A stretch of DNA of 64,000 bases from Microbacterium sp. AZCO (GTDB lineage Bacteria; Actinomycetota; Actinomycetes; Actinomycetales; Microbacteriaceae), in contig NZ_CP154857.1 in NCBI RefSeq assembly GCF_039614715.1, positions 2,108,001-2,172,000 of the forward strand, read 5' to 3'. The notes beneath the pieces are model-generated. The model saw only the letters and a list, made by a program, of their open reading frames with translations, was not told the DNA's origin and did not search any database. Each line of letters begins with the position of its first letter. The first letter of the stretch is position 1. This document shows, one piece after another, positions 46,326-55,788 of this stretch. The position numbers and the translations under genes were made by a program.

Positions 46326-48863
46326 TCAGTGGATGATGTGGGTCGCCGCGAGCGGCAGGTCGCGGCTCGACCGGCCGGCGTGCACGACGTACGGGCCCGC
46401 GGGCAGGGTCCACGACGACGTGTCGGTCGACCAGACCTCGAATCGGCGGCGCCGGAGCGGGATCTCGACGGTGGCCGTCGACCCGGCCGCGACGTCGACG
46501 ACGGCGAAGCCTGCGAGCCAGCGAAGGGGCCGGAGCGGATCGCTGCCGTCGGCGGACAGGTAGATCTGCACCACCTCGCGGCCGGTGCGATCGCTCGTGT
46601 TGGTGAGGGTCACGCGGGCGATCGCCTCGTCGGCTTCGTTCCAGGTGCCCGTGCCTTCTCCGGAGTCCGCCGGCGTGCCGGCCGGGCGCGTGCGCCCGGC
46701 CTCGAGCTCGAGCCGGTCGTAGCGCCACTGCGCGTACCCCAGACCGAACCCGAACTCGCGGGCGGGGGTTCGGTCGAGCCGGTCCCAGCCGCGGTGGCCG
46801 ACATCGAGGCCCTCCGCGTAGTCGACGTACCCGTCTCGCGGGAGGCCGTTCGGCACGGGGACATCGGCCTCCGCCGCGGGAAGCGTCCACGGCAGCCGGC
46901 CCGACGGCTCGATCGCGCCCACGAGCGCGTCGGCGAGCGCGTCGCCCGCCTCCTGGCCGGGAAGCCACCACCACAGCGCGGCCGGGACCTCGTCGAGCCA
47001 CGGGAGGATGACGGGCGCTCCGGCGTTGACCACGACGACGGTGCGCGGGTTGGCGGCGACGACGCGGCGCACGAGCTCGTCCTGCCGGCCGGGAAGGGCG
47101 AGGCTCGGGCGGTCCCATCCCTCGGACTCGGTCTCGGGGTTGGTGCCGACGACGACGATCGCGACGTCGGCGGCGCGCGCGGCATCCTCCGCCTCGACGA
47201 GCTCGTCGTCGACCGAGGCCCCGGGCGCGCGGTAGCGCAGGTGCACGCGGACGAAGCGGCCGAACGCGTCGGCGTCGACCACCTGTGCGTCGAGGGTGAC
47301 GCGGACGCTCCCCTCGCCGATCACCGCGACGGGCGTCTCGGTCGTCGCAGGGTCTGAGTACGACGAGTCGAGGACGACCTCGGAGCCGACCACGTGCGTC
47401 GAGCGCGAGACGACCTCGCCGTCGATCCGCAGCTCGTGCGCCCCGACGGGGCCGACCTCGACCACGTGCGTGCCATCGCCGTGGAGGGCGACATCGGCCG
47501 TGAAGCGGACGGCAGCGACCGCGGCATCCTCGATCGGAAACCACACCTCGCCCGGATCCAGGATGACGCGCTCCTCGCGCACGTTGCCGTCGACGTCGAG
47601 GAATTCGGCGAGGATGCCGCGGGCTCCGCGCGGAGTCGTGACGAGGACTGCGGGGAGGACGGGCGCGCGGCGTTCGGTCACGCCGCCGCGGACGAGCGCG
47701 ATCTCGGCCCCCGGAAGGACGCGGCTGAGACCCTCGAGCGGTGAGACGACGTGCGGCGGACGCACGAACGCACTGCCACCGCCCTGGACGAAGGGCTCGA
47801 CGGCGTTGGCGCCGACGAGGGCCACGCGCGGGACGGCGCGAGGGTCGAGCGGCAGGAGTCCGTCGTTCGCGAGCACGACGATCGAGCGGGCGGTCGCCTC
47901 GCGCACGAGGTCGCGCACCCCGGGTTCGTCCGGCTCAGGCGTCGCGACCTCGACCGGCTCCGACGCGAAGGCTCCGACGCGGTGCGCGAGCCGCAGGATG
48001 CGGGCGACCTTGTCGTCGATGACCGACTCGTCGACGTCGCCGCGCTCGACGGCCGCGACGAGTGCGGCATCCCACGGTCCGCCCGGCCCCGGCATGACGA
48101 GGTCCAGGCCGCCGTCGGCGGACGCGACGGTGTCCTTCGTCGCGAGCCAGTCGCTCACCACCACGCCGTCGAAGCCCCACTCGTCCTTGAGGACGCCGTT
48201 CAGGAGCGGGCCGTGCGCTGTCGCGGTCGACTCGACCCCGTCCAGCGCGACGCCGTTGTACGCGGCCATGACCGACCACGCGCCCGCCTCGACAATCGCC
48301 TCGAAGGGCGCGAAGTACACCTCGCGCAGTGTGCGCTCGTCGATGCGGGAGACGTAGGTGGTGCGCTCGGTCTCCTGCTCGTTGCCGACGAAGTGCTTCA
48401 CCGACGCTGCGACGCCCGCATCCTGCAGAGCGGAGACGAAGGATGCCGCGAGCTCGGCCGTGAGGTGCGGATCCTCCGCGAGGCACTCGAAGTGCCGGCC
48501 TCCGGCCGGAGTGCGCTGCAGGTTCACGACGGGTGCGAGGACGACGTCGACGCCCTTGCGCCGCGCCTCCCCCGCGATGAGACGCCCGAGGCGCGCGAGC
48601 AGGTCGACGTCCCACGTGGCCGCGGTCGCGGACGGGGCGGGCAGCTGCACCGAGGGGCGCTCGTCGTCGGAGACCCCGCGGACGCCGATGGGCCCGTCGG
48701 AGAGGGTGACCGGGGTCAGGCCGATGCGGTCGATGGCGTGCAGGCTCCAGGTCGACGCGCCCGTGAGCAGCCGCACCTTCTCCACGAGAGTGAGCTCGTC
48801 GAGGGCTGTCTGGATCTGCTCCGCTGCTTCCGTGCGGGTGTCCGCTGCGGTCGGGGTGGCCAT
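46326..48863 (-). CDS. glycoside hydrolase family 3 beta-glucosidase
   Basis: 845 aa from the ATG at 48863. The (beta/alpha)8 domain has KHFVGNEQE (Lys156, His157) and GVVVSDW with nucleophile Asp238. Then comes the alpha/beta sandwich (VVGTNPETESEG, VVVNAGAP), with an inserted PA14-like beta domain (about 390-540), and a fibronectin III-like end (REVVQIYLSADG). No signal peptide, so it acts in the cytoplasm on imported oligosaccharides. The gene ends 43 bp before the binding-protein gene starts; they may share a transcript under TetR control. Confidence 0.9.
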   Translation of the reverse strand: MATPTAADTRTEAAEQIQTALDELTLVEKVRLLTGASTWSLHAIDRIGLTPVTLSDGPIGVRGVSDDERPSVQLPAPSATAATWDVDLLARLGRLIAGEARRKGVDVVLAPVVNLQRTPAGGRHFECLAEDPHLTAELAASFVSALQDAGVAASVKHFVGNEQETERTTYVSRIDERTLREVYFAPFEAIVEAGAWSVMAAYNGVALDGVESTATAHGPLLNGVLKDEWGFDGVVVSDWLATKDTVASADGGLDLVMPGPGGPWDAALVAAVERGDVDESVIDDKVARILRLAHRVGAFASEPVEVATPEPDEPGVRDLVREATARSIVVLANDGLLPLDPRAVPRVALVGANAVEPFVQGGGSAFVRPPHVVSPLEGLSRVLPGAEIALVRGGVTERRAPVLPAVLVTTPRGARGILAEFLDVDGNVREERVILDPGEVWFPIEDAAVAAVRFTADVALHGDGTHVVEVGPVGAHELRIDGEVVSRSTHVVGSEVVLDSSYSDPATTETPVAVIGEGSVRVTLDAQVVDADAFGRFVRVHLRYRAPGASVDDELVEAEDAARAADVAIVVVGTNPETESEGWDRPSLALPGRQDELVRRVVAANPRTVVVVNAGAPVILPWLDEVPAALWWWLPGQEAGDALADALVGAIEPSGRLPWTLPAAEADVPVPNGLPRDGYVDYAEGLDVGHRGWDRLDRTPAREFGFGLGYAQWRYDRLELEAGRTRPAGTPADSGEGTGTWNEADEAIARVTLTNTSDRTGREVVQIYLSADGSDPLRPLRWLAGFAVVDVAAGSTATVEIPLRRRRFEVWSTDTSSWTLPAGPYVVHAGRSSRDLPLAATHIIH

Positions 48864-48930
48864 CTTCGGCACGCCTATACTCCATTCACACACCTCATCC
48901 CCGAGGTGCACGAGCCATCGTTGCATACTT

Positions 48931-48948
48931 ACTTACAAGTCAGTAAGT
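48931..48948. promoter_or_regulatory. operator between GH3 gene and tetR
   Basis: ACTTAC-N6-GTAAGT, within a longer stretch of TTACTTAC/AGTAAGT half sites, centred between the divergent genes. Likely bound by the TetR product. Confidence 0.65.
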
Positions 48949-48989
48949 TACTTGTGTAACGAACGCATAACGGCGCGAGGAGACCCCGG

Positions 48990-49664
48990 ATGACGTCCGA
49001 CACGAGCACGCCCGCTCCCCCCGAGGGCGGCGTCGTGCGCACTCCGAAGCCGCAGGCGCGCACCCTCGAACGACGCGAAGCGGTGCTTCGCGCGGCCATG
49101 AGCGTCTTCGGACAGCGCGGCTACAACAAGGGCGCACTCGTCGAGGTGGCCGAGCAGGCCGGCATGACGCACGCGGGCGTGCTGCACCACTTCGGCAGCA
49201 AGGAGGGCCTGCTCGTCGCGATGCTGCAGTACCGCGACGGCGAGGAAGCGGCCGGCATTCCCGGCCGCGCGCAGACCGAGGGCCCCGCCTTCCTCGGACA
49301 CATGCTCGACACGGTGACGGAGAACACCGACCGACCCGGCGTGGTGCAGACGTACGCGGTGCTCGCGGCGGAGTCGGTGACGGCGGGGCATCCCGCGCAG
49401 GACTACTTCCGCAACCGGTTCACGGGTCTCCGCGACAAGATCGCGGGGGTTCTCGCGGAGGTCACGGGACGGGATGCCGCAGATCCCGAAGTCCGCGATG
49501 ACGCCACGGCCATCATCGCGCTGATGGACGGCCTGCAGGTGCAGTGGCTGCTCGACCCCGACGCCGTAGACATGCCCCGCATCGTCGAGAAGGTGCTCGA
49601 CGAACTCGTCGACCGCCTGAGCACGAAGAACCCCGCGCCGCCGTTCCCGCGGCCGAAGGACTGA
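48990..49664 (+). CDS. TetR-family regulator of the beta-glucoside locus
   Basis: 224 aa, ATG at 48990 with GAGGAGA upstream. HTH: ERREAVLRAAMSVFGQRGYNKGALVEVAEQAGMTHAGVLHHFGSKEGLL. The C-terminal ligand domain is of the kind (TetR_C) seen in sugar-locus repressors. It is divergent from the GH3 gene with a palindrome between, so it likely represses that gene and perhaps the ABC operon; the inducer is unknown. Confidence 0.88.
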   Translation: MTSDTSTPAPPEGGVVRTPKPQARTLERREAVLRAAMSVFGQRGYNKGALVEVAEQAGMTHAGVLHHFGSKEGLLVAMLQYRDGEEAAGIPGRAQTEGPAFLGHMLDTVTENTDRPGVVQTYAVLAAESVTAGHPAQDYFRNRFTGLRDKIAGVLAEVTGRDAADPEVRDDATAIIALMDGLQVQWLLDPDAVDMPRIVEKVLDELVDRLSTKNPAPPFPRPKD

Positions 49665-49672
49665 ACCGCGGC

Positions 49673-50686
49673 TCAGGCCCGGTCGTCGTCGGGGTCGTCG
49701 TCCTCGAAGTCGGAGTCGTCGTCCGCCTCGTCGTCGTCCTCGTCGTCGTCGAAGTCGGAGTCGTCCTCGTCGGAGTCGTCGTCCTGATCGTCGTCGAAGC
49801 CGTCGTCTCCATCGGACTCGTCTTCGTCGTCCTCATCGGAGTCATCGTCGTCGGACTCATCGTCGTCGGACTCGTCGTCGTCGGACTCGTCGTCGTCGGA
49901 CTCGTCGTCGTCATCGGACTCGTCGAACTCGTCCTCGTCGTCGAACGTCTCGGCGGCGGGCAGGTCGGCGGCATCCGCGAACTCGTCGATGTCGACCCCG
50001 TCGACGTCACCCGCGTGCAGGATGCGGGAGCCGTCGTCGTCGAAGTCGGCGGCATCCAGGTCCTCGACGTCGTCGAGCTCGTCGGCGTCCTCATCGTCGG
50101 ACAGCTCGTCGTCGGACTCGCCGTCGTCGGCGGCTCCCGCCTCGGCGAGCGCCGCCTGCGCGGCCTGGTACTCGGCGAGCCGGACGGCCCAGGGCACCCA
50201 GTCGGGCGCGAGGAGCGCCGTCTCGCCGGGGAGCAGCTCGACCTCGAGCACGGTGGGCTCGGCGTCGCCGACGCTCGCGAGGGTGACCGTCCAGAACCAT
50301 CCGGGGTATCCCGGCATGCGGTTCTCGAAGAGCAGCGACACGACGCCGCCCGCCTCCACGCGGTAGCCGGCAGGCTCGCCGATCGTCGCCTCGGGCGTGA
50401 TCTCGCGCAGCGCCGCGAGCGCGAGGTCGTGCGCCTGGAAAAGCCGCTCGTCGACGACGATCTCCTCGGCGACGGCCTCGACGGCGACCTCCTCGACGAG
50501 GATCTCCTCGACGACGGCCTCGACCTCGCCGGTCTCAGCGTCCACGACCTCGACCACGACGTCCTCGATCACGACGACGTCGACGGGCGGTTCGCCATCG
50601 GCCGCTTCACCCGGTGTCTCCTCGGCGCCCTCGACGGGCGTCGTGTCGACGGCCGTCTCGTCGGCCGGATCAGGCGTCGAGCTCAT
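49673..50686 (-). CDS. DUF3027 protein with acidic repeat tail
   Basis: 337 aa. The core (about 85-190) has the DUF3027 pattern: PGYPGWFWTVTLA, VLEVELLPGE, LLAPDWVPWAVRL. The first ~75 residues are Val/Glu rich, and from about 195 the tail is nearly all Asp, Glu and Ser, with tandem ESDDD units (coded by a TCGTCGTCGGAC microsatellite near 49840-49925). The start overlaps the cold-shock gene end by 17 bp, a pairing seen widely in Actinobacteria. Function unknown; the tail may bind basic proteins or metal. Confidence 0.88.
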   Translation of the reverse strand: MSSTPDPADETAVDTTPVEGAEETPGEAADGEPPVDVVVIEDVVVEVVDAETGEVEAVVEEILVEEVAVEAVAEEIVVDERLFQAHDLALAALREITPEATIGEPAGYRVEAGGVVSLLFENRMPGYPGWFWTVTLASVGDAEPTVLEVELLPGETALLAPDWVPWAVRLAEYQAAQAALAEAGAADDGESDDELSDDEDADELDDVEDLDAADFDDDGSRILHAGDVDGVDIDEFADAADLPAAETFDDEDEFDESDDDDESDDDESDDDESDDDESDDDDSDEDDEDESDGDDGFDDDQDDDSDEDDSDFDDDEDDDEADDDSDFEDDDPDDDRA

Positions 50687-51053
50687 CCGCGACCTTGCGG
50701 AGCACAGCGGCGACCTTCTTGGCGTGCGAGCCGCTGGGGTAGCGTCCGCGGCGCAGGTCGCCGCCGATGCCGTCGAGGAGCTTCACGAGGTCTTCGACGA
50801 TGATCGCCATGTCGTCGGCGGGCTTGCGGGCGCGCTTGGCGAGGCTCACGGGAGCCTCGAGCACGCGCACCGAGAGCGCCTGCGGACCGCGCTTGCCGTC
50901 GGCGATGCCGAACTCGAGGCGGGCTCCCGCCTTGGGCGCCGGAGTGCCGGCGGGAAGGGCAGTGGCGTGCAGGAAGACGTCCTGGCCGTCATCGCTCGCG
51001 ATGAAGCCGAACCCCTTCTCCTCGTCGTAGAACCTGACCTTGCCGGTGGGCAT
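50670..51053 (-). CDS. cold-shock-domain protein with C-terminal extension
   Basis: 127 aa. The CSD is at the N terminus with RNP1-like KGFGFIASD and RNP2-like DVFLHATAL; the other half is a basic helical region (LAKRARKPADDMAIIVEDLVKLLDGI) not in classic CspA. Binds single-stranded nucleic acid. Cotranscribed with DUF3027. A terminator-like hairpin stands in the 5' leader. Confidence 0.9.
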   Translation of the reverse strand: MPTGKVRFYDEEKGFGFIASDDGQDVFLHATALPAGTPAPKAGARLEFGIADGKRGPQALSVRVLEAPVSLAKRARKPADDMAIIVEDLVKLLDGIGGDLRRGRYPSGSHAKKVAAVLRKVADELDA

Positions 51054-51075
51054 GGGAAGACCTCGCTATGGAAAA

Positions 51076-51092
51076 GCCCGCGCTCGGCGGGC
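51076..51092 (-). promoter_or_regulatory. terminator-like hairpin in the cold-shock leader
   Basis: GCCCGC, five-base loop, GCGGGC; on the minus strand it is followed by TTTTC, 22 bp before the start codon of the 50670-51053 gene. No minus-strand gene lies upstream, so it may be an attenuator or a temperature-sensitive structure. Confidence 0.45.
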
Positions 51093-51163
51093 ACGATGAA
51101 ACAGGACCGGAAGGCCCTCCCTCAAGCCTACGGCACCACCGCCGCCGGGGTAGGCTGGGGCGG

Positions 51164-51433
51164 ATGAGCACGCGCAGCAGCGGCCCCGAACTCCCTGTTC
51201 GCCGCATCGACCGCATCCTCGCCTACATGGCGCTCGGACTCACGATCCTCTCGATCGTGTGCTTCTTCGCGGTCATCCTCGCGCGGCCGCTCGGGGTGAC
51301 GAACTTCGCCGCCGGCATCTGGCCGCTCGTCGTCGTCCTGCCGCTCATCGCCCTGCCGATCGCGTTCGTCATGATCGTCGTGCTCCTCATCATGAGCTTC
51401 GTGCGACGCTCGCGGGCCAACAAGGGGGCGTAG
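51164..51433 (+). CDS. small two-helix membrane protein
   Basis: 89 aa, ATG at 51164 with TAGGCT (51151-51156) seven bases upstream. Polar start, helix 1 (MALGLTILSIVCFFAVILA), short loop, helix 2 (PLVVVLPLIALPIAFVMIVVLLIMSFV), basic end RRSRANKGA. A common actinobacterial multidrug-like small membrane protein with no known role. Nine bases before the next gene. Confidence 0.7.
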   Translation: MSTRSSGPELPVRRIDRILAYMALGLTILSIVCFFAVILARPLGVTNFAAGIWPLVVVLPLIALPIAFVMIVVLLIMSFVRRSRANKGA

Positions 51434-51442
51434 GCAGCCCCG

Positions 51443-53152
51443 ATGACCACCGACGAGCGCTCGCTCGCGACGTGGCTGGCTTCCCGCGAGGACGCGGCGC
51501 TGGCCGACACGTTCGCGCGCCGCGCCGTCTCGGCCTCCGCGCCGTGGCACGACTTCTTCGATGCCGCCGCGGCGCTGCTGGACGCGGCATCCATCGATCG
51601 CGCGCTCGTCTCGCTCCCCCGGCCCGCCCTCGTCGCCCTCGCTTCCGGCGACGCCGGCGCGGAGCGCGACCTGCTGCAGGCCGCCGCCCTCGTCGACGCC
51701 GACGGCGCCCCGTATGCAGCGGTTGCCGAGCGCGTCGCCGTGACCTCGAACGCACGGCCCGAGGCCTTCGCCCCGACGGATGCCGTCGCCGAGCCGCCGC
51801 CCTCGGGAGACGCCGCCTCGGCGGCCGCCGCCGAGCGCGCGTTCGAGGCGACCGGCGCCCTCGCCGACCTGCTCGTCGCCACCGAGCACACGCCGCTCGC
51901 CCGCACGGGGACGGGCGCGGTGAGCGCCGTCGATCGTCGAAGGCTGACGGATGCCGGCGCCGTCGAGTCGCCCGAAGAGCTCGACGACCTCGTGCGCGTC
52001 GCGGACGCGGCGCACCTGCTCGACGCCGTCGACCGCGAGTGGATCGTGAGCGAGGATGCCGAGCGCTGGCTCGAGTCGTCGACGGCGCAGCGGTGGGCCG
52101 CCGTCGCGGACGGCTTCCGCTCGAGCCTGCCCCCGGGGCTCCGGACGCCCGCGGGCGGGTACCTGCCGCCCGCTGCCTGGAGCGGCATCCACCCCCTCGA
52201 CCCGGATTGGCCCTCGACCGCCGAGCAGCTCGCGCGCATCGCGCTGCGTTGGGGGCTCGTCACGCCCGAGGGCGACGAGCCCGAGTGGGCGCGCACGCTG
52301 CGCTCCGGTGCGACGGCGGATGCGGCATCCCTCGCGGCCCTCCTCCCCGCCGAGATCGACCGCATCTACCTTCAGGCCGACCTCACGGCCATCGCCCCCG
52401 GCCCTCTCGCGCCGGCGCTCGACCTGCGGCTGCGCGGCATCGCGGTGCGCGAGTCGCGAGCGCAGGCATCCACGTATCGCTTCACGGCCGAATCGATCGT
52501 CGCCGGAATGAACGAGGGCGAGACGGCGGAGTCGATCCGCGACTTCCTCGCGCGGCTCTCGCTCACCGGCATCCCGCAGCCGCTGGAGTACCTCGTCGCG
52601 ACGACCGCGTCGCGGCACGGGCTCGTGCGGGTCGGGGTCTCGGGTCTGAACACCGCGGTCTCGAGTCCCGCGCCGGGCGTGCTCGACGCGATCGCCGTCG
52701 ACCAGGCGCTGCGCCCGCTCGGGCTCGTGCCCGATGGAGGCGTGCTGCTCACGCGGGTCGGACGCGACGTCGTCTACTGGTCGCTCGCCGACGCGCGGTA
52801 TCCGGTCGTCGCGGTCGACGCCGACGGAGCACTCGAACCCGTCGTGCGACGGCGCCCGCGCAGCGCGTCGAACGGCGAGCAGGGCGAGCGGTCGTATGCG
52901 ACGCTGCTCGCGCGCCTGCGCGAGAGCCACGAGACGGATTCGGATGCCGCGTGGCTCGGCCGCGAGCTCGAGCAGGCCGTACGTGCCCGATCGGTCATCG
53001 CCGTCGCAGTGCGCCTGCCCGACGGCTCCGAGCGCTCCTTCACCCTCGAGGCGACGGGCCTCGGCGGCGGCCGCCTGCGCGGACGCGATCGCGGCGCCGA
53101 CATCGAGCGCACGCTCCCGGTCTCGAGCATCGTCTCGGTCCGGCCCGTCTGA
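51443..53152 (+). CDS. XPB-associated helicase-C-like protein
   Basis: 569 aa. Alpha-rich N-terminal part, and from about residue 320 a fold resembling the helicase C-terminal domain of XPB/Ssl2 (IYLQADLTAIAPGPL, YRFTAESIVAGMNEGETAESIRDFL, VVAVDADG) but without ATPase motifs. It is always next to the XPB helicase gene in Actinobacteria and is thought to work with it in DNA repair. The neighbour is 98 bp downstream with its own promoter. Confidence 0.82.
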   Translation: MTTDERSLATWLASREDAALADTFARRAVSASAPWHDFFDAAAALLDAASIDRALVSLPRPALVALASGDAGAERDLLQAAALVDADGAPYAAVAERVAVTSNARPEAFAPTDAVAEPPPSGDAASAAAAERAFEATGALADLLVATEHTPLARTGTGAVSAVDRRRLTDAGAVESPEELDDLVRVADAAHLLDAVDREWIVSEDAERWLESSTAQRWAAVADGFRSSLPPGLRTPAGGYLPPAAWSGIHPLDPDWPSTAEQLARIALRWGLVTPEGDEPEWARTLRSGATADAASLAALLPAEIDRIYLQADLTAIAPGPLAPALDLRLRGIAVRESRAQASTYRFTAESIVAGMNEGETAESIRDFLARLSLTGIPQPLEYLVATTASRHGLVRVGVSGLNTAVSSPAPGVLDAIAVDQALRPLGLVPDGGVLLTRVGRDVVYWSLADARYPVVAVDADGALEPVVRRRPRSASNGEQGERSYATLLARLRESHETDSDAAWLGRELEQAVRARSVIAVAVRLPDGSERSFTLEATGLGGGRLRGRDRGADIERTLPVSSIVSVRPV

Positions 53153-53250
53153 CCGCGCTCCCCCGCCCCACCATCCACGCTGAGCCTCCGCCGGTGCGGG
53201 GGCGGCCCGCGGCGAGCCCGGCCCGGGATCCGCCGGTAGAATCGAACGTT

Positions 53251-54891
53251 ATGGCTGACGGCCCCCTCATCGTGCAGAGCGATCGCACCGTGCTGCTCGA
53301 GGTCGCCCATCCCGATGCCGAGACCGCGCGCCACGAGCTCGCGATCTTCGCGGAGCTGGAGCGGGCCCCCGAGCACATCCACACCTACCGCGTCACGCGG
53401 CTCGGGCTCTGGAACGCCCGCGCGGCGGGCCACGACGCCGAGGACATGCTCGGCACGCTCGACCGCTGGTCGCGCTTCCCCGTGCCGCCGTCGGTGTCGA
53501 TCGACATCCGCGAGACCGTCGGCCGCTACGGACGCCTCGTCATCGAGCGCGACGACGAGGGTGCCCTCATCCTGCGGTCGACGGATGCCGCGGTGCTGGC
53601 CGAGGTCTCGAAGAACAAGCGCATCTCGCCCCTCCTCATCGGCCGTCCGTCCGCCGACTCCTTCCTCGTCGACGCGTGGGCACGCGGCCACATCAAGCAG
53701 GAGCTGCTCAAGATCGGCTGGCCCGCGGAGGACCGCGCCGGCTACACGCCGGGCACGCCGCATCCCATCGACCTCGCCGAAGACGGCTGGAACCTGCGCC
53801 CCTATCAGCGCCTCGCCGTCGACAAGTTCACCGACGGCGGCTCGGGCGTCGTCGTGCTCCCGTGCGGCGCGGGCAAGACGCTCGTCGGAGCCGCGGCGAT
53901 GGCCGACACCAAGACGACAACGCTCATCCTCGTGACCAACACCGTCAGCGCCCGGCAGTGGCGCGACGAGCTGCTCAAGCGCACGTCGCTCACGCCGGAG
54001 GAGATCGGCGAGTACTCGGGCCAGGTCAAGGAGATCAAGCCCGTCACGATCGCGACCTACCAGATCCTCACGGCCAAGCGCGGCGGACAGTATGCGCACC
54101 TCGCGCTCCTCGACGCGCTCGACTGGGGCCTCATCGTCTACGACGAGGTGCACCTCCTCCCCGCGCCCGTCTTCAAGCTCACCGCCGACCTGCAGGCGCG
54201 CCGGCGTCTCGGCCTCACCGCGACCCTCGTGCGCGAGGACGGTCGCGAGGGCGACGTGTTCAGCCTCATCGGACCCAAGCGGTTCGACGCGCCGTGGAAG
54301 GAGATCGAGGCCCAGGGCTTCATCTCCCCCGCCGCCTGCTACGAGGTGCGCGTCGACCTGCCCGCGGGCGACCGGCTCGAGTATGCGGCAGCCGCCGACG
54401 AGGAGCGCTACCGCCTCGCCGCGACGGCGCCCGCGAAGATCGGCGTCGTCCGCGACCTCGTGGAGCGGCACGCCGGTGAGCGCATCCTCGTGATCGGCCA
54501 GTACCTCGACCAGATCGACGTGCTCTCCGAAGCGCTCGGCGCCCCGAAGATCACCGGAGCGACGCCCGTCGACGAGCGCGAGGAGCTGTACCAGGCCTTC
54601 CGCGAGGGATCGATCGACGTGCTCGTCGTGTCGAAGGTCGCGAACTTCTCGATCGACCTGCCCGAGGCATCCGTCGCCATCCAGGTGTCGGGATCGTTCG
54701 GCTCGCGTCAGGAGGAGGCCCAGCGCCTCGGACGGCTCCTGCGCCCCAAGCAGTCCGGCAACACCGCGAGCTTCTACACCCTCATCGCCCGCGACACCGT
54801 CGACCAGGACTTCGCGCAGAACCGCCAGCGCTTCCTCGCAGAGCAGGGCTACGCGTACACGATCCTCGACGCCGACCAGGTCGCCGCCTGA
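53251..54891 (+). CDS. XPB-type DNA repair helicase
   Basis: 546 aa, ATG at 53251 (TAGAAT at 53237-53242, eight bases upstream). Superfamily 2 3'-5' helicase: N-terminal damage-recognition-like domain, Walker A LPCGAGKT (Lys about 208), DEVH box (Asp298), LGLTATLVREDGREGD (motif III and RED), VSKVANFSIDLPEA and QRLGRLLRPK (motif VI). Homologue of eukaryal XPB; unwinds DNA in repair. Full length. Confidence 0.93.
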   Translation: MADGPLIVQSDRTVLLEVAHPDAETARHELAIFAELERAPEHIHTYRVTRLGLWNARAAGHDAEDMLGTLDRWSRFPVPPSVSIDIRETVGRYGRLVIERDDEGALILRSTDAAVLAEVSKNKRISPLLIGRPSADSFLVDAWARGHIKQELLKIGWPAEDRAGYTPGTPHPIDLAEDGWNLRPYQRLAVDKFTDGGSGVVVLPCGAGKTLVGAAAMADTKTTTLILVTNTVSARQWRDELLKRTSLTPEEIGEYSGQVKEIKPVTIATYQILTAKRGGQYAHLALLDALDWGLIVYDEVHLLPAPVFKLTADLQARRRLGLTATLVREDGREGDVFSLIGPKRFDAPWKEIEAQGFISPAACYEVRVDLPAGDRLEYAAAADEERYRLAATAPAKIGVVRDLVERHAGERILVIGQYLDQIDVLSEALGAPKITGATPVDEREELYQAFREGSIDVLVVSKVANFSIDLPEASVAIQVSGSFGSRQEEAQRLGRLLRPKQSGNTASFYTLIARDTVDQDFAQNRQRFLAEQGYAYTILDADQVAA

Positions 54892-54992
54892 TCACGAGGC
54901 GACGCGGCCTCGACGCCGACCAGGCCGCGGCCCGACCCGGAGGCGACGACTCCTGGTCGCCGCCCAGGTCGCGGCCCGAGCGGCCGAGCGCG

Positions 54993-55045
54993 GCAGTTTC
55001 CTGCGAGCGCGGCCGTCGCACGACGCAGCGCTCGCAGGAAACTGC
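54993..55045. terminator. 18-bp perfect inverted repeat between convergent genes
   Basis: The arm at 54993-55010 (GCAGTTTCCTGCGAGCGC) is exactly complementary to 55028-55045, loop 17 nt. It lies between the helicase and the RibD-like gene, so it can stop both transcripts. Its sequence also looks like a dispersed palindromic element. Confidence 0.7.
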
Positions 55046-55080
55046 AGCGTTCGCGAGCCGCGGCCTCGCACCCGACCCCC

Positions 55081-55788
55081 TCAGCCGACGTAGCGGAGAA
55101 AGACGAAGCCGTCGTCGTCGGTCAGCACCCCCGCCAGCGCGAACCGGCGATCCGACTCAGACGCGCCCGCGACGATCCGGCCGGCCTCTCCGCCGACGAA
55201 GCGCGGAGCGATCGTGACGCAGACCTCGTCGACGAGCCGGGCGTCGAGCAGCGCGCCGAACAGGTGCGGGCCGCCCTCGCACAGCACCTGGGTCAGGCCG
55301 CGTCGGGAGAGGTCCGAGAGCATCTCGGGCAGGTCCACCGACGAGTCGCCGCACACGACGACGTCCGCCACTCGTGCGAGCGCGTCGCGCCGGTCAGCCG
55401 GCGCTCCCGCGTGCGTCACGACGATCGGCCGTCGCGACGGCTCGGCGAAGACGGCATCGCCCGGCTCCAGGCCGAGGTCGGCGGACACGACGGCGAGCCG
55501 GGGCTGCTCGGCGAGTCCGTGCTCGCGCCGCCACGCGGCATCCTCCTCCGAGACCTCGATGCTCCCGTAGCCCTCGACCCGCACGGTCCCCGCACCTACC
55601 ACGACGACGTCGCTCAGCGTCCGCAGCACCTGCATGATCCGGCGGTCCGTCTCCCCGCCGAGCCGGCCGCTCTCCCCGCCGAGCGTCACGGCGCCGTCGG
55701 CGCTCTCGACGAAGTTCATCCGCACCCGCGTCGCGGCGCGGTCGGGAAGCGCATACGCCTCGAAGAGCTGCTCACGGGTCGGGTTCAC
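55081..55788 (-). CDS. RibD C-terminal (pyrimidine reductase) family protein
   Basis: 235 aa from the GTG at 55788 (GGAGGG upstream). DHFR-like fold: VRMNFVESADGAVTLGGESGRLGGETDRRIMQVLR, VVVGAGTVRVEGYG and CEGGPHLFGALL are RibD/RibG signatures. No deaminase domain, so a stand-alone NADPH reductase, perhaps for riboflavin or folate-like substrates. It overlaps the FolP-like gene by 4 bp. Confidence 0.88.
   Translation of the reverse strand: MNPTREQLFEAYALPDRAATRVRMNFVESADGAVTLGGESGRLGGETDRRIMQVLRTLSDVVVVGAGTVRVEGYGSIEVSEEDAAWRREHGLAEQPRLAVVSADLGLEPGDAVFAEPSRRPIVVTHAGAPADRRDALARVADVVVCGDSSVDLPEMLSDLSRRGLTQVLCEGGPHLFGALLDARLVDEVCVTIAPRFVGGEAGRIVAGASESDRRFALAGVLTDDDGFVFLRYVG

Noticed and set aside
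49840..49925. Tandem short repeats that could suggest a CRISPR array
   Set aside because: Units are about 12-15 bp without spacers and code for the acidic tail of the DUF3027 protein. No CRISPR array or cas gene was seen anywhere.
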